DNA of 17,783 nucleotides from positions 1 through 17,783 of the forward strand of contig CALRHO010000008.1 of the NCBI GenBank assembly GCA_943359405.1. The letters are read 5' to 3'. Below, piece after piece: positions 1 to 7,060 of this stretch. Source of the stretch: Candidatus Nomurabacteria bacterium. Lineage in GTDB: Bacteria; Patescibacteriota; Minisyncoccia; Phycocordibacterales; UBA918. The notes beneath the pieces were generated by a model, which was not told the DNA's origin, searched no databases, and worked only from the letters and a program-made list of their open reading frames with translations. The translations under genes were made by a program, and so were the position numbers. Position 1 is the first letter of the stretch. Each line of letters starts with the position of its first letter.

Positions 1-372
1 CAGTCGCTTCAGACCTTCCTCTTTGAGACGGCACCAATCAATGGCAAGGAACTCATTGGTCATTTACGCAAGGCGGGCCCCCTAGACTTTGTGGCTGTCG
101 CTGGTGTCTTCGTGCGTGAGTTTGAGCAAAGGCTCGATGTCATCTTGGCAATGAAGAAATTGTCGCAAAGCAAAATCGAAACGGCGATTCGTTCGCTTGA
201 GGCCGAGATTGGTATCGAGATTCGCTATGCGGCCCTCACCTCTGAAGACCTCCGCTACCGCGTCGGTATGTACGACAAGCTTACTCGCGACGTCTTTGAC
301 TACAAGCACCAGATTCTCATCGACCGTATCGGCATTCGTGACGAACTGCACCCTGGATCCTACCGAGGGTAA
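1..372 (+). CDS. Nucleotidyltransferase-fold transcriptional regulator, C-terminal part (5' end outside window)
   Basis: The reading frame is open from the first base and ends at TAA 370-372, giving 123 visible residues; the start lies upstream. After FLFETAPINGKELIGHLRK the chain reads as alternating strands and helices: a poorly conserved strand (DFVAVAGVF), then LSQSKIETAIRSLEAEIGIEIRYAALTSEDLRYRV and a final strand QILIDRIG. This order resembles the MNT/Pol-beta-like nucleotidyltransferase domain found behind a winged-helix DNA-binding domain in many Parcubacteria proteins. The usual GD-type metal-binding strand appears as VAVAGVF, so catalysis is doubtful and a regulatory role is more likely. 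A GTG at 91 could start a 93-residue product, but the same protein-like pattern runs in frame before it, so I prefer a longer gene. A strong terminator follows 15 nt after the stop. Family assignment is from recall and moderate. Confidence 0.6.
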   Translation, partial: QSLQTFLFETAPINGKELIGHLRKAGPLDFVAVAGVFVREFEQRLDVILAMKKLSQSKIETAIRSLEAEIGIEIRYAALTSEDLRYRVGMYDKLTRDVFDYKHQILIDRIGIRDELHPGSYRG

Positions 373-387
373 GTCTAAATTAGCCCC

Positions 388-426
388 AAACCACCCCCGA
401 AAACGTCTCGTTTTCGGGGGTGGTTT
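388..426 (+). terminator. Rho-independent terminator after the first gene
   Basis: An 18-bp perfect stem (388-405 with 409-426) with a 3-nt loop lies 15 nt after the stop at 372. The right arm ends in a T-rich tract, and the outer CCCCAAA/TTTGGGG bases can extend pairing. It separates the upstream gene from the rRNA region. Confidence 0.85.
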
Positions 427-480
427 TGGCTTTGGGGGTAGGGGAGTAGAAATGGCTCACCTCTTGGCCACAATAACCGC

Positions 481-508
481 TTGACTTTATTTTTGCTTCG
501 TATAAGAT
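481..508 (+). promoter_or_regulatory. Probable promoter of the 23S rRNA transcription unit
   Basis: TTGACT at 481-486, a 16-bp spacer and TAAGAT at 503-508 form a sigma70-like promoter. The overlapping sequence TATAAGAT is identical to that in front of rodA (7082-7089). It is the best promoter between the upstream terminator and the 23S gene. Confidence 0.6.
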
Positions 509-523
509 AGCGGGCACTTACTC

Positions 524-602
524 ATGTTTACTCGCAAGAAAGCCTAGTCGCGCAGAGCTTCGCAATTGCGATTTTCTGCCGCGACTACGCGGCCTTTTCT
601 TT
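524..602 (+). promoter_or_regulatory. Attenuator-like leader: 7-codon ORF plus competing hairpins
   Basis: ATG at 524 opens a seven-codon frame, MFTRKKA, with stop TAG at 545-547. Two mutually exclusive hairpins follow. One pairs 545-555 with 576-587 (11 bp, one bulge). The other pairs 578-583 with 588-593 (GC-only, loop ACTA) and runs into CTTTTCTTT, like an intrinsic terminator. The first would block the second, and the stop codon of the mini-ORF sits on the first arm. The geometry resembles transcription attenuation, but use of the mini-ORF is inferred. Confidence 0.4.
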
Positions 603-936
603 AGAGAGACACTGGGGGTAAGCGATCGTTGACAAATCCCGTGATTAAACCAACCGTCAGAAATGACGAGTGCACTTTGTCATGGGAGTCTTGCGAGAAG
701 GCTCGCAACGATCGCATATCCTAAGGGGATGGATTATCGATAAGAGTCCATCCCTCAAAATTCCTCACGTGTTCGACGCACGTGGGGTGCTGAGTAGCCG
801 CACGCAAGCGCGTGCTACTCAGTCAGGTAAAACGATGCATCGGGTTAGACTAATGAGTCAGATAATTTATCTGGCCGGGTCTTTTCGTCCCCGGTGCATC
901 ACGCTCCGCTCATGATTACTCATCATGAGCGGAGTA
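603..936 (+). other. Hairpin-rich leader upstream of 23S; no gene seen
   Basis: This 330-nt stretch has no convincing coding frame and no 16S sequence. It contains at least six separate hairpins: 691-708; 726-754; 763-787 (9 bp); 790-822 (8 bp outer, 5 bp inner stem); 834-900 (11 bp across a large loop); and 904-934 (12 bp perfect). The last lies directly before the 23S processing stem. It is probably transcribed as part of the pre-23S RNA. I found no match to RNase P, tmRNA or SRP RNA signatures I know. Confidence 0.5.
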
Positions 937-975
937 CACACAACATGTACAGCGGTGTACAGCGTTCCTTGCAGG
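937..975 (+). other. 5' arm of the pre-23S processing stem
   Basis: Positions 956-975 pair with 4863-4882 (20 bp, one G-U) and 937-947 pair with 4891-4901 (11 bp), separated by an internal loop. The stem brings both ends of the 23S together, as RNase III processing stems do, and includes helix 1 of mature 23S. Confidence 0.8.
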
Positions 976-1187
976 AACGTAAGGGTGTATGGTGGATGCC
1001 TTGGTTACAAAGAGCGATGAAAGACGTCGTATGCCTGCGATAAGCTTCGGGGAGGTGGCAAACAACCTTCGATCCGGAGATCTCTGAATGGGGAAACCTT
1101 CCTACCTTCGGTAGGAGTCTGTGTAAGCAGACGCGCACCTCGGGAAGTAAAACATTCCAGTACCGAGAGGAAAAGAAAGCAACAATG

Positions 1188-1280
1188 GAACTTTCTTTCT
1201 GAACGGACGCTTCGGCGTACGTTCAGGGAGCAATTCCTGGACGTGGCGCGAAAGCACCATTACGTTCAGGAAGAAGGTTC
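1188..1280 (+). other. Expansion hairpin in 23S domain I (near E. coli 250)
   Basis: Between GGAAAAGAAAGCAAC and GCGATTCCCTTAGTAG, where E. coli has only a short loop, there are about 90 extra nucleotides. Arms 1188-1205 and 1263-1280 pair over 18 positions with two G-U pairs. Inside are a UUCG-capped hairpin (around 1206-1218) and a GAAA-capped hairpin (around 1244-1258). It is probably an expansion segment or an excised intervening sequence, not an intron: I see no group I core. Confidence 0.65.
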
Positions 1281-1293
1281 TTGCGATTCCCTT

Positions 1294-1327
<34 letters not shown>

Positions 1328-1552
1328 GATCGTGTTTACACGGTCGGGGTTGTAGGGCGGAAACGGCATTTAGTTGCGGAGAGTCAACAAACCTATATAT
1401 AGGAAAACGCGTTGGAACGCGCGACCCTAGAAGGTAACAGTCCTGTATTCGAAATATATAGGACTCTCTGGTTTCCGATCCTGAGTAGTTCGAGACACGA
1501 ATAGCTCGAATGAATCTACCAGCACTAACTGGTAAGGCTAAATATCTTTGTA

Positions 1553-1598
<46 letters not shown>

Positions 1599-2163
1599 GG
1601 AGAGGGGAGTGAAATAGATCTGAAACCATACACCTACAAGGAGTCGGAGCTGGGCGCAAGTCTGGTGACGGCGTGCCTATTGAAGAATGAGCTTGCGAGT
1701 GTACCTTTGTCCTTCGTCTAAGCGGTAACCCCGCGCAGGCACAGTGAAAGCGAGCGTGAATAGCGCGTTTAGGGCAGGGGTACGACCCGAAGCGGAAAGA
1801 GCTTGCCATGAGCAGGGTGAAGCGACTGTAATAGGTCGTGGAGGCCCGAACCGGTTGGCCGTACAAAACCATCGGATGACTTGTGGTAAGGAGTGAAAAG
1901 CTTATCGATTTCCGTAATAGCTGGTTCTCTCCGAAACAGCTTTTGGGTTGGCGTTGCGTGGTCCCTCTGGGGGTAGAGCACTGGAAAGAAACAACAGGGA
2001 GAAATCTCGTGTTTCTTATCAAACTCCGAATACCAGGTGGTTATAGCGCAGCAGTTAGACGGTGGGGGAGAAGCTCCACGCGTCAAAAGGGGAACAGCCC
2101 AGATCGCCGATTAAGGTCCCTAAATCTATGCTCAGTGCAACTTGAGGAGGTGAGGATTCACAA

Positions 2164-2198
<35 letters not shown>

Positions 2199-2281
2199 TA
2201 AAGAAAGCGTAACAGCTCACTGGTCAAGAGTCCTTGCGCCGAAGATGATCGGGGCTCAAGCATAGTACCGAAATCGCGGAT

Positions 2282-2459
2282 TCGTACACTTCACACAGGG
2301 AATTAAATATTCCCCAAAAGACCCCCTCGGGGGTCCGCTCAGTAGTTTTAACCAAAACAGCCTCTGCTTGAAAGAGGAAGTTGCCAGTAACCACCCTGGC
2401 CTGAGCGGCAATTTTTCACAAGATGCAAAAGCATCTTGTGCCCTGTGTGAAGTGTACGA
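2282..2459 (+). other. Structured intervening sequence in 23S helix 45
   Basis: Helix 45 (E. coli about 1164-1185) is replaced by a 178-nt domain. It is closed by a perfect 19-bp stem, 2282-2300 with 2441-2459. Inside are a 7-bp C/G hairpin (2321-2336), an 8-bp stem 2336-2343 with about 2400-2407 that partly competes with it, and a 10-bp hairpin with AAAA loop (2417-2440). Helix 45 is a known site of intervening sequences removed by RNase III in Salmonella, leaving fragmented but functional 23S. Whether this one is removed or kept cannot be told from sequence. There is no ORF of note. Confidence 0.7.
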
Positions 2460-3194
2460 GTGGTAGGAGAGCGTCCTTCATGCAGTGAATCCAAGGCGGG
2501 AGCCGCGGTGGAGCGTGGAGGAGTGAGAATGCAAGCACAAGTAACCGCAAGACGGGTGAGAACCCCGTCCGCCGAAATACCAAGGTTTCCTTTGCGATGG
2601 TGATCAGCGAAGGGTTAGTCGGTCCTAAGGGAATCCCGAACGGGGGACCCGATGGAGAGCAGGTTAATATTCCTGCACACTGCTATGTTCCTATGGAGGG
2701 ACGGAGCGTTGTATCTAGAGCCCCTTATTGGATTGGGGTTGGGGGCATGAGGAGGTCTGGTAGGCAAATCCGCCAGGCAATACTCCGAGTGTCAGCGAAA
2801 GGTGCGGCTACGGCCAAGCCGATTCTAGGGAGCACGCTTCCGAGAAAAACTTCGTTTGGGTTAAGCATAGTGGTTCCGTACCGCAAACCGACACAGGTGG
2901 TAGAGTCGAGAAGACTAAGGCGAACGAGTGAGAGGTCCTCAAGGAACTCGGCAAAATAGCGGCCGTAACTTAGGGATAAGGCCTGCCCCACGCAAGTGGG
3001 GCCGCAGCGAAAGATTTCCTGCCGACTGTTTAACAAAAACACAGCTCTCTGCGAAGACGTAAGTCCATGTATAGAGGGTGACGCCTGACCTATGCTGGAA
3101 GGTCAAGTACGGGGGGTGGTATGGTCTTCGGATTGTACTGCTGGACTGTATAAGCCCCAGTAAATGTCAGCGATAACTATAATCGTTCTAAGGT

Positions 3195-3436
3195 CGTGCT
3201 TCTTTGCCTCATAGTTGTATGAGTAAGGGAGTACGACGGATTGGAACGGTTATAGGTTAAACAGCCTAGCCATAGTTACCTTCTACGTACGAAAGTATGT
3301 AGATAATCCAAACCAAACCTACAAGAGACCAAATGTTTGGCACCGCAGCATTCATGCCTGTGCATGAGATGGTGGTGAAGATAGAGTCCTACGTGAAATG
3401 TCTCCATACGCAAGTGTGGAGGAGAAGGGAATGTAG
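3195..3436 (+). ncRNA. Group I intron in 23S at position equivalent to E. coli 1931
   Basis: The conserved run CTAAGGT|AGCG is interrupted after CTAAGGT (3194) and resumes at AGCGTATTTCC (3437). The 5' exon ends in U and the intron ends in G (3436), as group I splicing requires. P1 is visible: AGGU 3191-3194 with GCCU 3206-3209, giving the U-G wobble at the splice site. Other core parts are P3 (ATTGG near 3239 with CCAAAT 3329-3334), a GAAA-capped hairpin 3283-3302, the R segment around 3325, the S-like segment AAGATAGAGTCC (3378-3389), a long P8 arm (about 3341-3376), and a GCAA-capped P9 hairpin 3402-3421. At 242 nt it is near the minimum size and holds no endonuclease gene. L1931 is a known insertion site, for example in Thermotoga. 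Confidence 0.88.
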
Positions 3437-4096
3437 AGCGTATTTCCTTGTCGGGTAAGTTCCGACGTGCACGAATGGCGTAACGAGTGGGAAACTGTCT
3501 CGAGGACCTGCTCGGTGAAAATACAATCCCGGTAAAGATGCCGGGTACCTGCAGATAGACGAAAAGACCCCAGGAGCTTTACTGTAGCTTCGTATTGGGG
3601 CTATTGAATTGATGCGTAGCATAGGTGGGAGACTTTGAAGCGGGCTTTCGGGTACCGTGGAGTCGCCAGTGAAATACCACCCTTCATTTTGGTAGTTTCT
3701 AACCAGCACGGCAAAACCGTGTTGAGACAGTGCGTGGCAGGCAGTTTTAGTGGGGCGCTACCCTCCCAAAGAATAACGGAGGGGTCTCAAGGTTGGTTAG
3801 GCGCGAATGGAAACCGTGCCGATAGTGTAATGGCATAAACCAGCTTGACTGTAAGGGGTCGATCCCGCACAGACACGAAAGTGGAGCATAGTGAACCGAT
3901 GGTACGCGTTAGAAGCGGCCGGAGATTACCCGATAAAAGTTACCCTGGGGATAACAGGCTAGTCGTGCCCAAGCGTCCATAGCGACGGCACGGTTCGGCA
4001 CCTCGATGTCGGCTCATCTTATCCTGGGGCTGGAGCAGGTCCCAAGGGTTTGGCTGTTCGCCAATTAAAAAGATACGCGAGCTGGGTTTAGACCGT

Positions 4097-4578
4097 TCTG
4101 GTTCTAATAGTGATATTAGTGCCAGAACCAATCTAAACCCGAGGCGAAAGGATTCAACCCCCTTTCAAAAAGACATCATCACGGCGGCAAAATACAGTGA
4201 TGTATTTTGAGAAGCTGACTAGTATCGGTAAAACCCGACTTTACGTACAAGAATGCGTAGAAGGGCAATACCGAAGGAAGTTTGTAAATTTCATAGAGGG
4301 TCAAATAAACCTCAAGAGCATGGGTCCCTGTAAATGAGCAGGGAGTTCGGGAATAGCTCGATGCCAGTGCTTCGCAAACCCGACACGGTTGACGTACAAA
4401 GAGCAAAATGTCGCGAATATGCTCTTCGTTAACGTCCAGAACCGTTCTTTGTGCAGGAATCTTAGGATTCCTGCCCTCTATGAAATTTACAAACACCTCG
4501 AGAGACTACACGTCAGACATCTTCATAAGAAGATGAAGCTATAGTCCGATCCTTGTAGTAATACAAGTTAACGAGATG
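4097..4578 (+). ncRNA. Group I intron in 23S at position equivalent to E. coli 2593
   Basis: The exon reads GGGTTTAGACCGT|CGTGAGACAGG once 4097-4578 is removed. The 5' exon ends in U (4096) and the intron in G (4578). Core elements: a candidate internal guide GCGG 4184-4187 pairing with exon CCGU with a U-G wobble; P2 (AAATAC/GTATTT, about 4190-4206); P3 CTGAC 4215-4219 with GTCAG 4512-4516; P4 TCGGTA 4225-4230 with TACCGA 4269-4274; P6 as a perfect 21-bp stem 4280-4300 with 4474-4494; P7 GACTA 4504-4508 with TAGTC 4542-4546; P8 4518-4535; P9 4552-4567. The S segment GAAGCTATAGTCC is typical. The P6 stem carries a further 170 nt of branched structure with no coding frame on the plus strand, so no homing endonuclease is encoded. 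The P1 guide is the least certain element. Confidence 0.88.
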
Positions 4579-4720
4579 CGTGAGACAGGTTGGTCTCCTA
4601 TCTACTGCAGGCGTCGATTCTTGAGGAGAGTTGTCTCTAGTACGAGAGGACCGAGATGAACGAACCTCTGGTCTGTCGGCTGTCACGCCCGTGGCACTGC
4701 CGAGTAGCTATGTTCGGAAC

Positions 4721-4753
<33 letters not shown>

Positions 4754-4862
4754 GCCTCCAAGATTAGGAATCATTAAACCCCCCAAGAGATGATTGGGTT
4801 GATAGGCACTAGGTGTACGTGCAGTAATGCATTTAGCCGAGGTGTACTAATAGGGTCAACGT

Positions 4863-4901
4863 CCTGCAAGGAACGTTGTACAGCTACTGTCATGTTGTGT
4901 G
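4863..4901 (+). other. 3' arm of the pre-23S processing stem
   Basis: Complement of 937-975 (20-bp and 11-bp helices separated by an internal loop). It marks the 3' boundary of the 23S precursor. Confidence 0.8.
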
Positions 4902-4926
4902 ACAAAAAGTTTTACCATTTGAAGCG

Positions 4927-5178
4927 TCGTACGAAGTGATGGGAGTTCGCGACAACGTGCGTATAACCCGCGCCCAAGACGGGATAACTGAGAGGAGCAG
5001 TTTACGTTATCTTTGTCGCATTCCCAACCCAAGACGAGGTCCTCCCTCGTCTGTCCGGGGCCGGCCTGCATGAACCTGCCTAAAACCCCCATGCAAATAC
5101 CGCCGGCCCCGGACGCCCCTTGTTCTTTTGGTGGAAGATCGCAAGTGTTTGCACTTGCACCCCCATCATTTCGTACGA
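4927..5178 (+). ncRNA. Branched structured RNA in the 23S-tRNA spacer, unassigned
   Basis: The 23S-to-tRNA spacer (4872-5247) has no convincing gene but folds extensively. A 17-bp helix pairs 4927-4943 with 5162-5178 (one G-U) and encloses about 220 nt. Inside are GCGACAA 4949-4955 with TTGTCGC 5013-5019, which holds small hairpins (4968-4984 and about 4986-5002); a hairpin near 5033-5053 (AGACGAGG with CCTCGTCT); a GC-rich 13-bp perfect stem from about 5053-5065 with 5102-5114; and a hairpin around 5141-5157 (GCAAGTG with CACTTGC). It may be a transcribed spacer processed away, or an independent RNA. I found no diagnostic motif of RNase P RNA, tmRNA, SRP RNA or 6S RNA. Confidence 0.45.
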
Positions 5179-5247
5179 ACTCTTAGGATATGCACCATCA
5201 TGATGTGAGTAGTGCGACAATGTGTATGCAAAAACGCCTACCTTTGT

Positions 5248-5344
5248 CGGAGTGTAGCTCAGCCTGGTAGAGCACCTCGTGTCCTTACGAGTACTGCTTG
5301 TAGGGATAACAAGGGGGCCGAAGGTTCAAATCCTTTCACTCCGA
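5248..5344 (+). tRNA. tRNA (proline-like) with an anticodon arm enlarged by about 23 nt
   Basis: Acceptor CGGAGTG 5248-5254 pairs fully with CACTCCG 5337-5343, with A at the discriminator position (5344). The D arm is normal (GCTC/GAGC around AGCCTGGTA). The T arm is GAAGG-TTCAAAT-CCTTT (5320-5336). C1-G72, A73 and variable bases GGGCC match tRNA-Pro. Between the D and T arms there are 45 nt instead of about 22. Stem CCTCG 5275-5279 can pair with CAAGG 5310-5314 with one C-A mismatch, leaving 30 nt where a 7-nt loop is expected. This segment can fold as two small hairpins or as a longer stem. No contiguous removal of 23 nt gives a loop with U33, so the anticodon cannot be assigned; AGG (5302-5304) is only a guess. 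CCA is not encoded. A functional tRNA, an unusual pre-tRNA or a decayed gene are all possible. Confidence 0.7.
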
Positions 5345-5396
5345 TTTTCCCGAGTCTGCTCGGGTCTACTACCCACGTCGTGATGATTGAAGATTT

Positions 5397-5512
5397 AATG
5401 TTGGTGATTAAGCAGTGGGGGTCCACCCGTTCTCATTCCGAACACGGCAGTTAAGCCCACGTGCGCCGATGGTACTATCTTCGGATGGAAGAGTAGGTAG
5501 TCGCCAACATTA
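5397..5512 (+). rRNA. rrf: 5S ribosomal RNA
   Basis: The sequence contains GTCCACCCGTTCTCATTCCGAACACGGCAGTTAAG-type loop B/C signatures (CATTCCGAAC and AAGCCCACGTGCGCCGATGGTA) and GAGTAGGTAG near the 3' end. The terminal helix pairs about 5395-5405 with 5502-5514, and ends are set from that helix. It lies 52 nt after the tRNA and 12 nt before a terminator, so it probably shares the 23S transcript. Confidence 0.95.
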
Positions 5513-5525
5513 AGTTTTCAATCAG

Positions 5526-5551
5526 AAAAAACCGGCATCAGCCGGTTTTTT
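5526..5551 (+). terminator. Terminator of the rRNA unit
   Basis: An 11-bp stem (AAAAAACCGGC 5526-5536 with GCCGGTTTTTT 5541-5551) and loop ATCA, with flanking A and T tracts, directly after 5S. Confidence 0.92.
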
Positions 5552-5590
5552 CTTTGGAAAAATTTTTACTCGCCAGCCTTTTGTGTCTGT

Positions 5591-5596
5591 TACAAT
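5591..5596 (+). promoter_or_regulatory. -10 box of the VWA gene, leaderless arrangement
   Basis: TACAAT lies exactly 6 nt before the ATG at 5603, so transcription would start at about the start codon. No clear -35 box and no Shine-Dalgarno sequence were seen. Confidence 0.6.
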
Positions 5597-5602
5597 AGTC
5601 GC

Positions 5603-7045
5603 ATGAATGAGCAGAAGATTCGGTGGTGGGCGTTTTGGCGGCGAGTACAATACGGTACCGGTTTCGGGGCCGTCGTGTCACTGGTGGTGGCCGGAGTGTA
5701 TTTTGGTTATTTTTACGAATCCCCACAATGTTTTGATGGTCGGCAAAATGGCTCTGAAACCGGTATTGATTGTGGTGGTTTGTGTACCCGCATCTGCACG
5801 GCTCTCGTAGAACCACCACGAGTAGTGTGGGCTAACAGTTTCCGGGTAGTCGATGGTCAATACAACGCGGTCGCGTATATCGAAAACCGCAATCGCTCGG
5901 CAGCATCACCGATGGTTGGGTATACGTTCACTCTCAAGCAAGGTTCGACTATCCTGGCAGAGCGTACCGGTCGTACGGTGCTGCCACCGGGGAGCACCTA
6001 CCCAGTGTTTGAGGGTCGGATTGCAGTACCATTAGGCACCTCACCAACGGAGACAATTCTGACCCTGGCACCGGTTGATGTCTGGGTTCCGGCGGTCGTG
6101 GGGCGGGACCAATTCCGCACCACCGAGATTACGCTTTCGGGTGCTGATGCTTCCCCGCGCCTGCGGGCGGTCGTGGAAAATACCAGCATTACGACGGCCC
6201 GTGATGTGGAAGTCGTGGCAACCATTTTTGATGCCGAAGGAAAACCGGTAACGGCTTCCCAGACGCTGGTTGATGAGTTACCTGGACAGGAGCGTCGTGA
6301 AGTTTACTTCACCTGGCCAGAACCAATTGCAAAAACTGTACGCACGTGTGAGGTGCCGTCCGACATCATGATTGTGCTTGATCGATCAGGCTCAATGGCT
6401 GCTGATGGTGGCATGCCACCAGAACCACTTGAGAGTGCCAAGAAAGCCGCACAGAATTTTGTACAGCTACTTCAGCCTCGAGATACCTTTGGTTTCCTCT
6501 CGTATGCCACGCTGCCATCTGCACCAATTGAGCAAACACTTACGCCTGACCGGGCTTCGATTAGTCGCGCAATTGCGGGTGTGGCGATGGGGAAGGATGG
6601 TACACAGTTTACCAATATGGGAGATGCCTTTACGGTCGCGCTCGCGGAACTAACGAGCGTCCGCCATCGTGATGATGCCCGCAAGGTGATTGTTTTCCTT
6701 ACCGACGGTGACGTAACTCGTCCCGTGAACCCCGAGACAGGAAAGGCCGATCGTGAGTATGCAGCCAGTTACGCCAAACAGGCTGCCGAACGCGCTAAGG
6801 CTGTCGGGGTCATAATATACGCGATTGGGTTTGGTGATTTCCTGACCGCTCCCTCAGGGGACGTAGCTCGTGACACCGAGCTTATCAAGAGTCTTGCTAG
6901 TAGTCCTGATACGTACTTTGAGGCACCGACGGTGGCTGATCTTGAGGTCGTCTATCGACGTATCGCGACGAATATCTGTGAAGTCGGTCCTGCTCGCATT
7001 GATATCATCCCCAAGACTGACAGTGGATTTGAGACACTGCGATAA
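5603..7045 (+). CDS. Membrane-anchored VWA-domain protein
   Basis: The protein has 480 residues. A basic N-terminus is followed by one membrane segment (about 18-38), so the rest probably lies outside the cell membrane. Residues 43-65 hold a four-cysteine motif (C43, C57, C61, C65; FDGRQNGSETGIDCGG), a small disulfide or metal-binding cap often seen in CPR surface proteins. Residues about 70-245 look like beta-rich, Ig/CARDB-like repeats. A von Willebrand factor A domain covers about 252-458 with a complete MIDAS: DRSGS 260-264, a Thr at 334 or 337, and D368 in LTDGD. It therefore probably binds a protein ligand through a divalent cation. The start follows a -10 box by 6 nt. It precedes rodA by 50 nt, but rodA has its own promoter. 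The ligand is unknown. Confidence 0.88.
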   Translation: MNEQKIRWWAFWRRVQYGTGFGAVVSLVVAGVYFGYFYESPQCFDGRQNGSETGIDCGGLCTRICTALVEPPRVVWANSFRVVDGQYNAVAYIENRNRSAASPMVGYTFTLKQGSTILAERTGRTVLPPGSTYPVFEGRIAVPLGTSPTETILTLAPVDVWVPAVVGRDQFRTTEITLSGADASPRLRAVVENTSITTARDVEVVATIFDAEGKPVTASQTLVDELPGQERREVYFTWPEPIAKTVRTCEVPSDIMIVLDRSGSMAADGGMPPEPLESAKKAAQNFVQLLQPRDTFGFLSYATLPSAPIEQTLTPDRASISRAIAGVAMGKDGTQFTNMGDAFTVALAELTSVRHRDDARKVIVFLTDGDVTRPVNPETGKADREYAASYAKQAAERAKAVGVIIYAIGFGDFLTAPSGDVARDTELIKSLASSPDTYFEAPTVADLEVVYRRIATNICEVGPARIDIIPKTDSGFETLR

Positions 7046-7060
7046 TCGTGGTGTGAGGCG

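Noticed and set aside
629..657. Second promoter with TTGACA at 629-634
   Set aside because: No acceptable -10 box is found at 16-18 bp spacing.
388..934. CRISPR array or repeat family from the many hairpins in the leader
   Set aside because: The hairpins differ in sequence and spacing; there is no repeated unit.
603..936. Degraded 16S rRNA upstream of 23S
   Set aside because: No 16S landmark such as GTGCCAGC, AAACTCAAA or CCTCCTT is present.
4179..4496. 105-codon minus-strand ORF in the second intron as a homing endonuclease
   Set aside because: It runs antisense across the P6 stem, shows no LAGLIDADG, GIY-YIG or HNH motif, and the sequence is explained by base pairing.
5248..5344. Selenocysteine tRNA, suggested by a total length of 97 nt and a possible 8-bp acceptor stem
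   Set aside because: No TCA anticodon occurs, the D arm has the normal length, and the acceptor with C1-G72 and A73 fits proline better.
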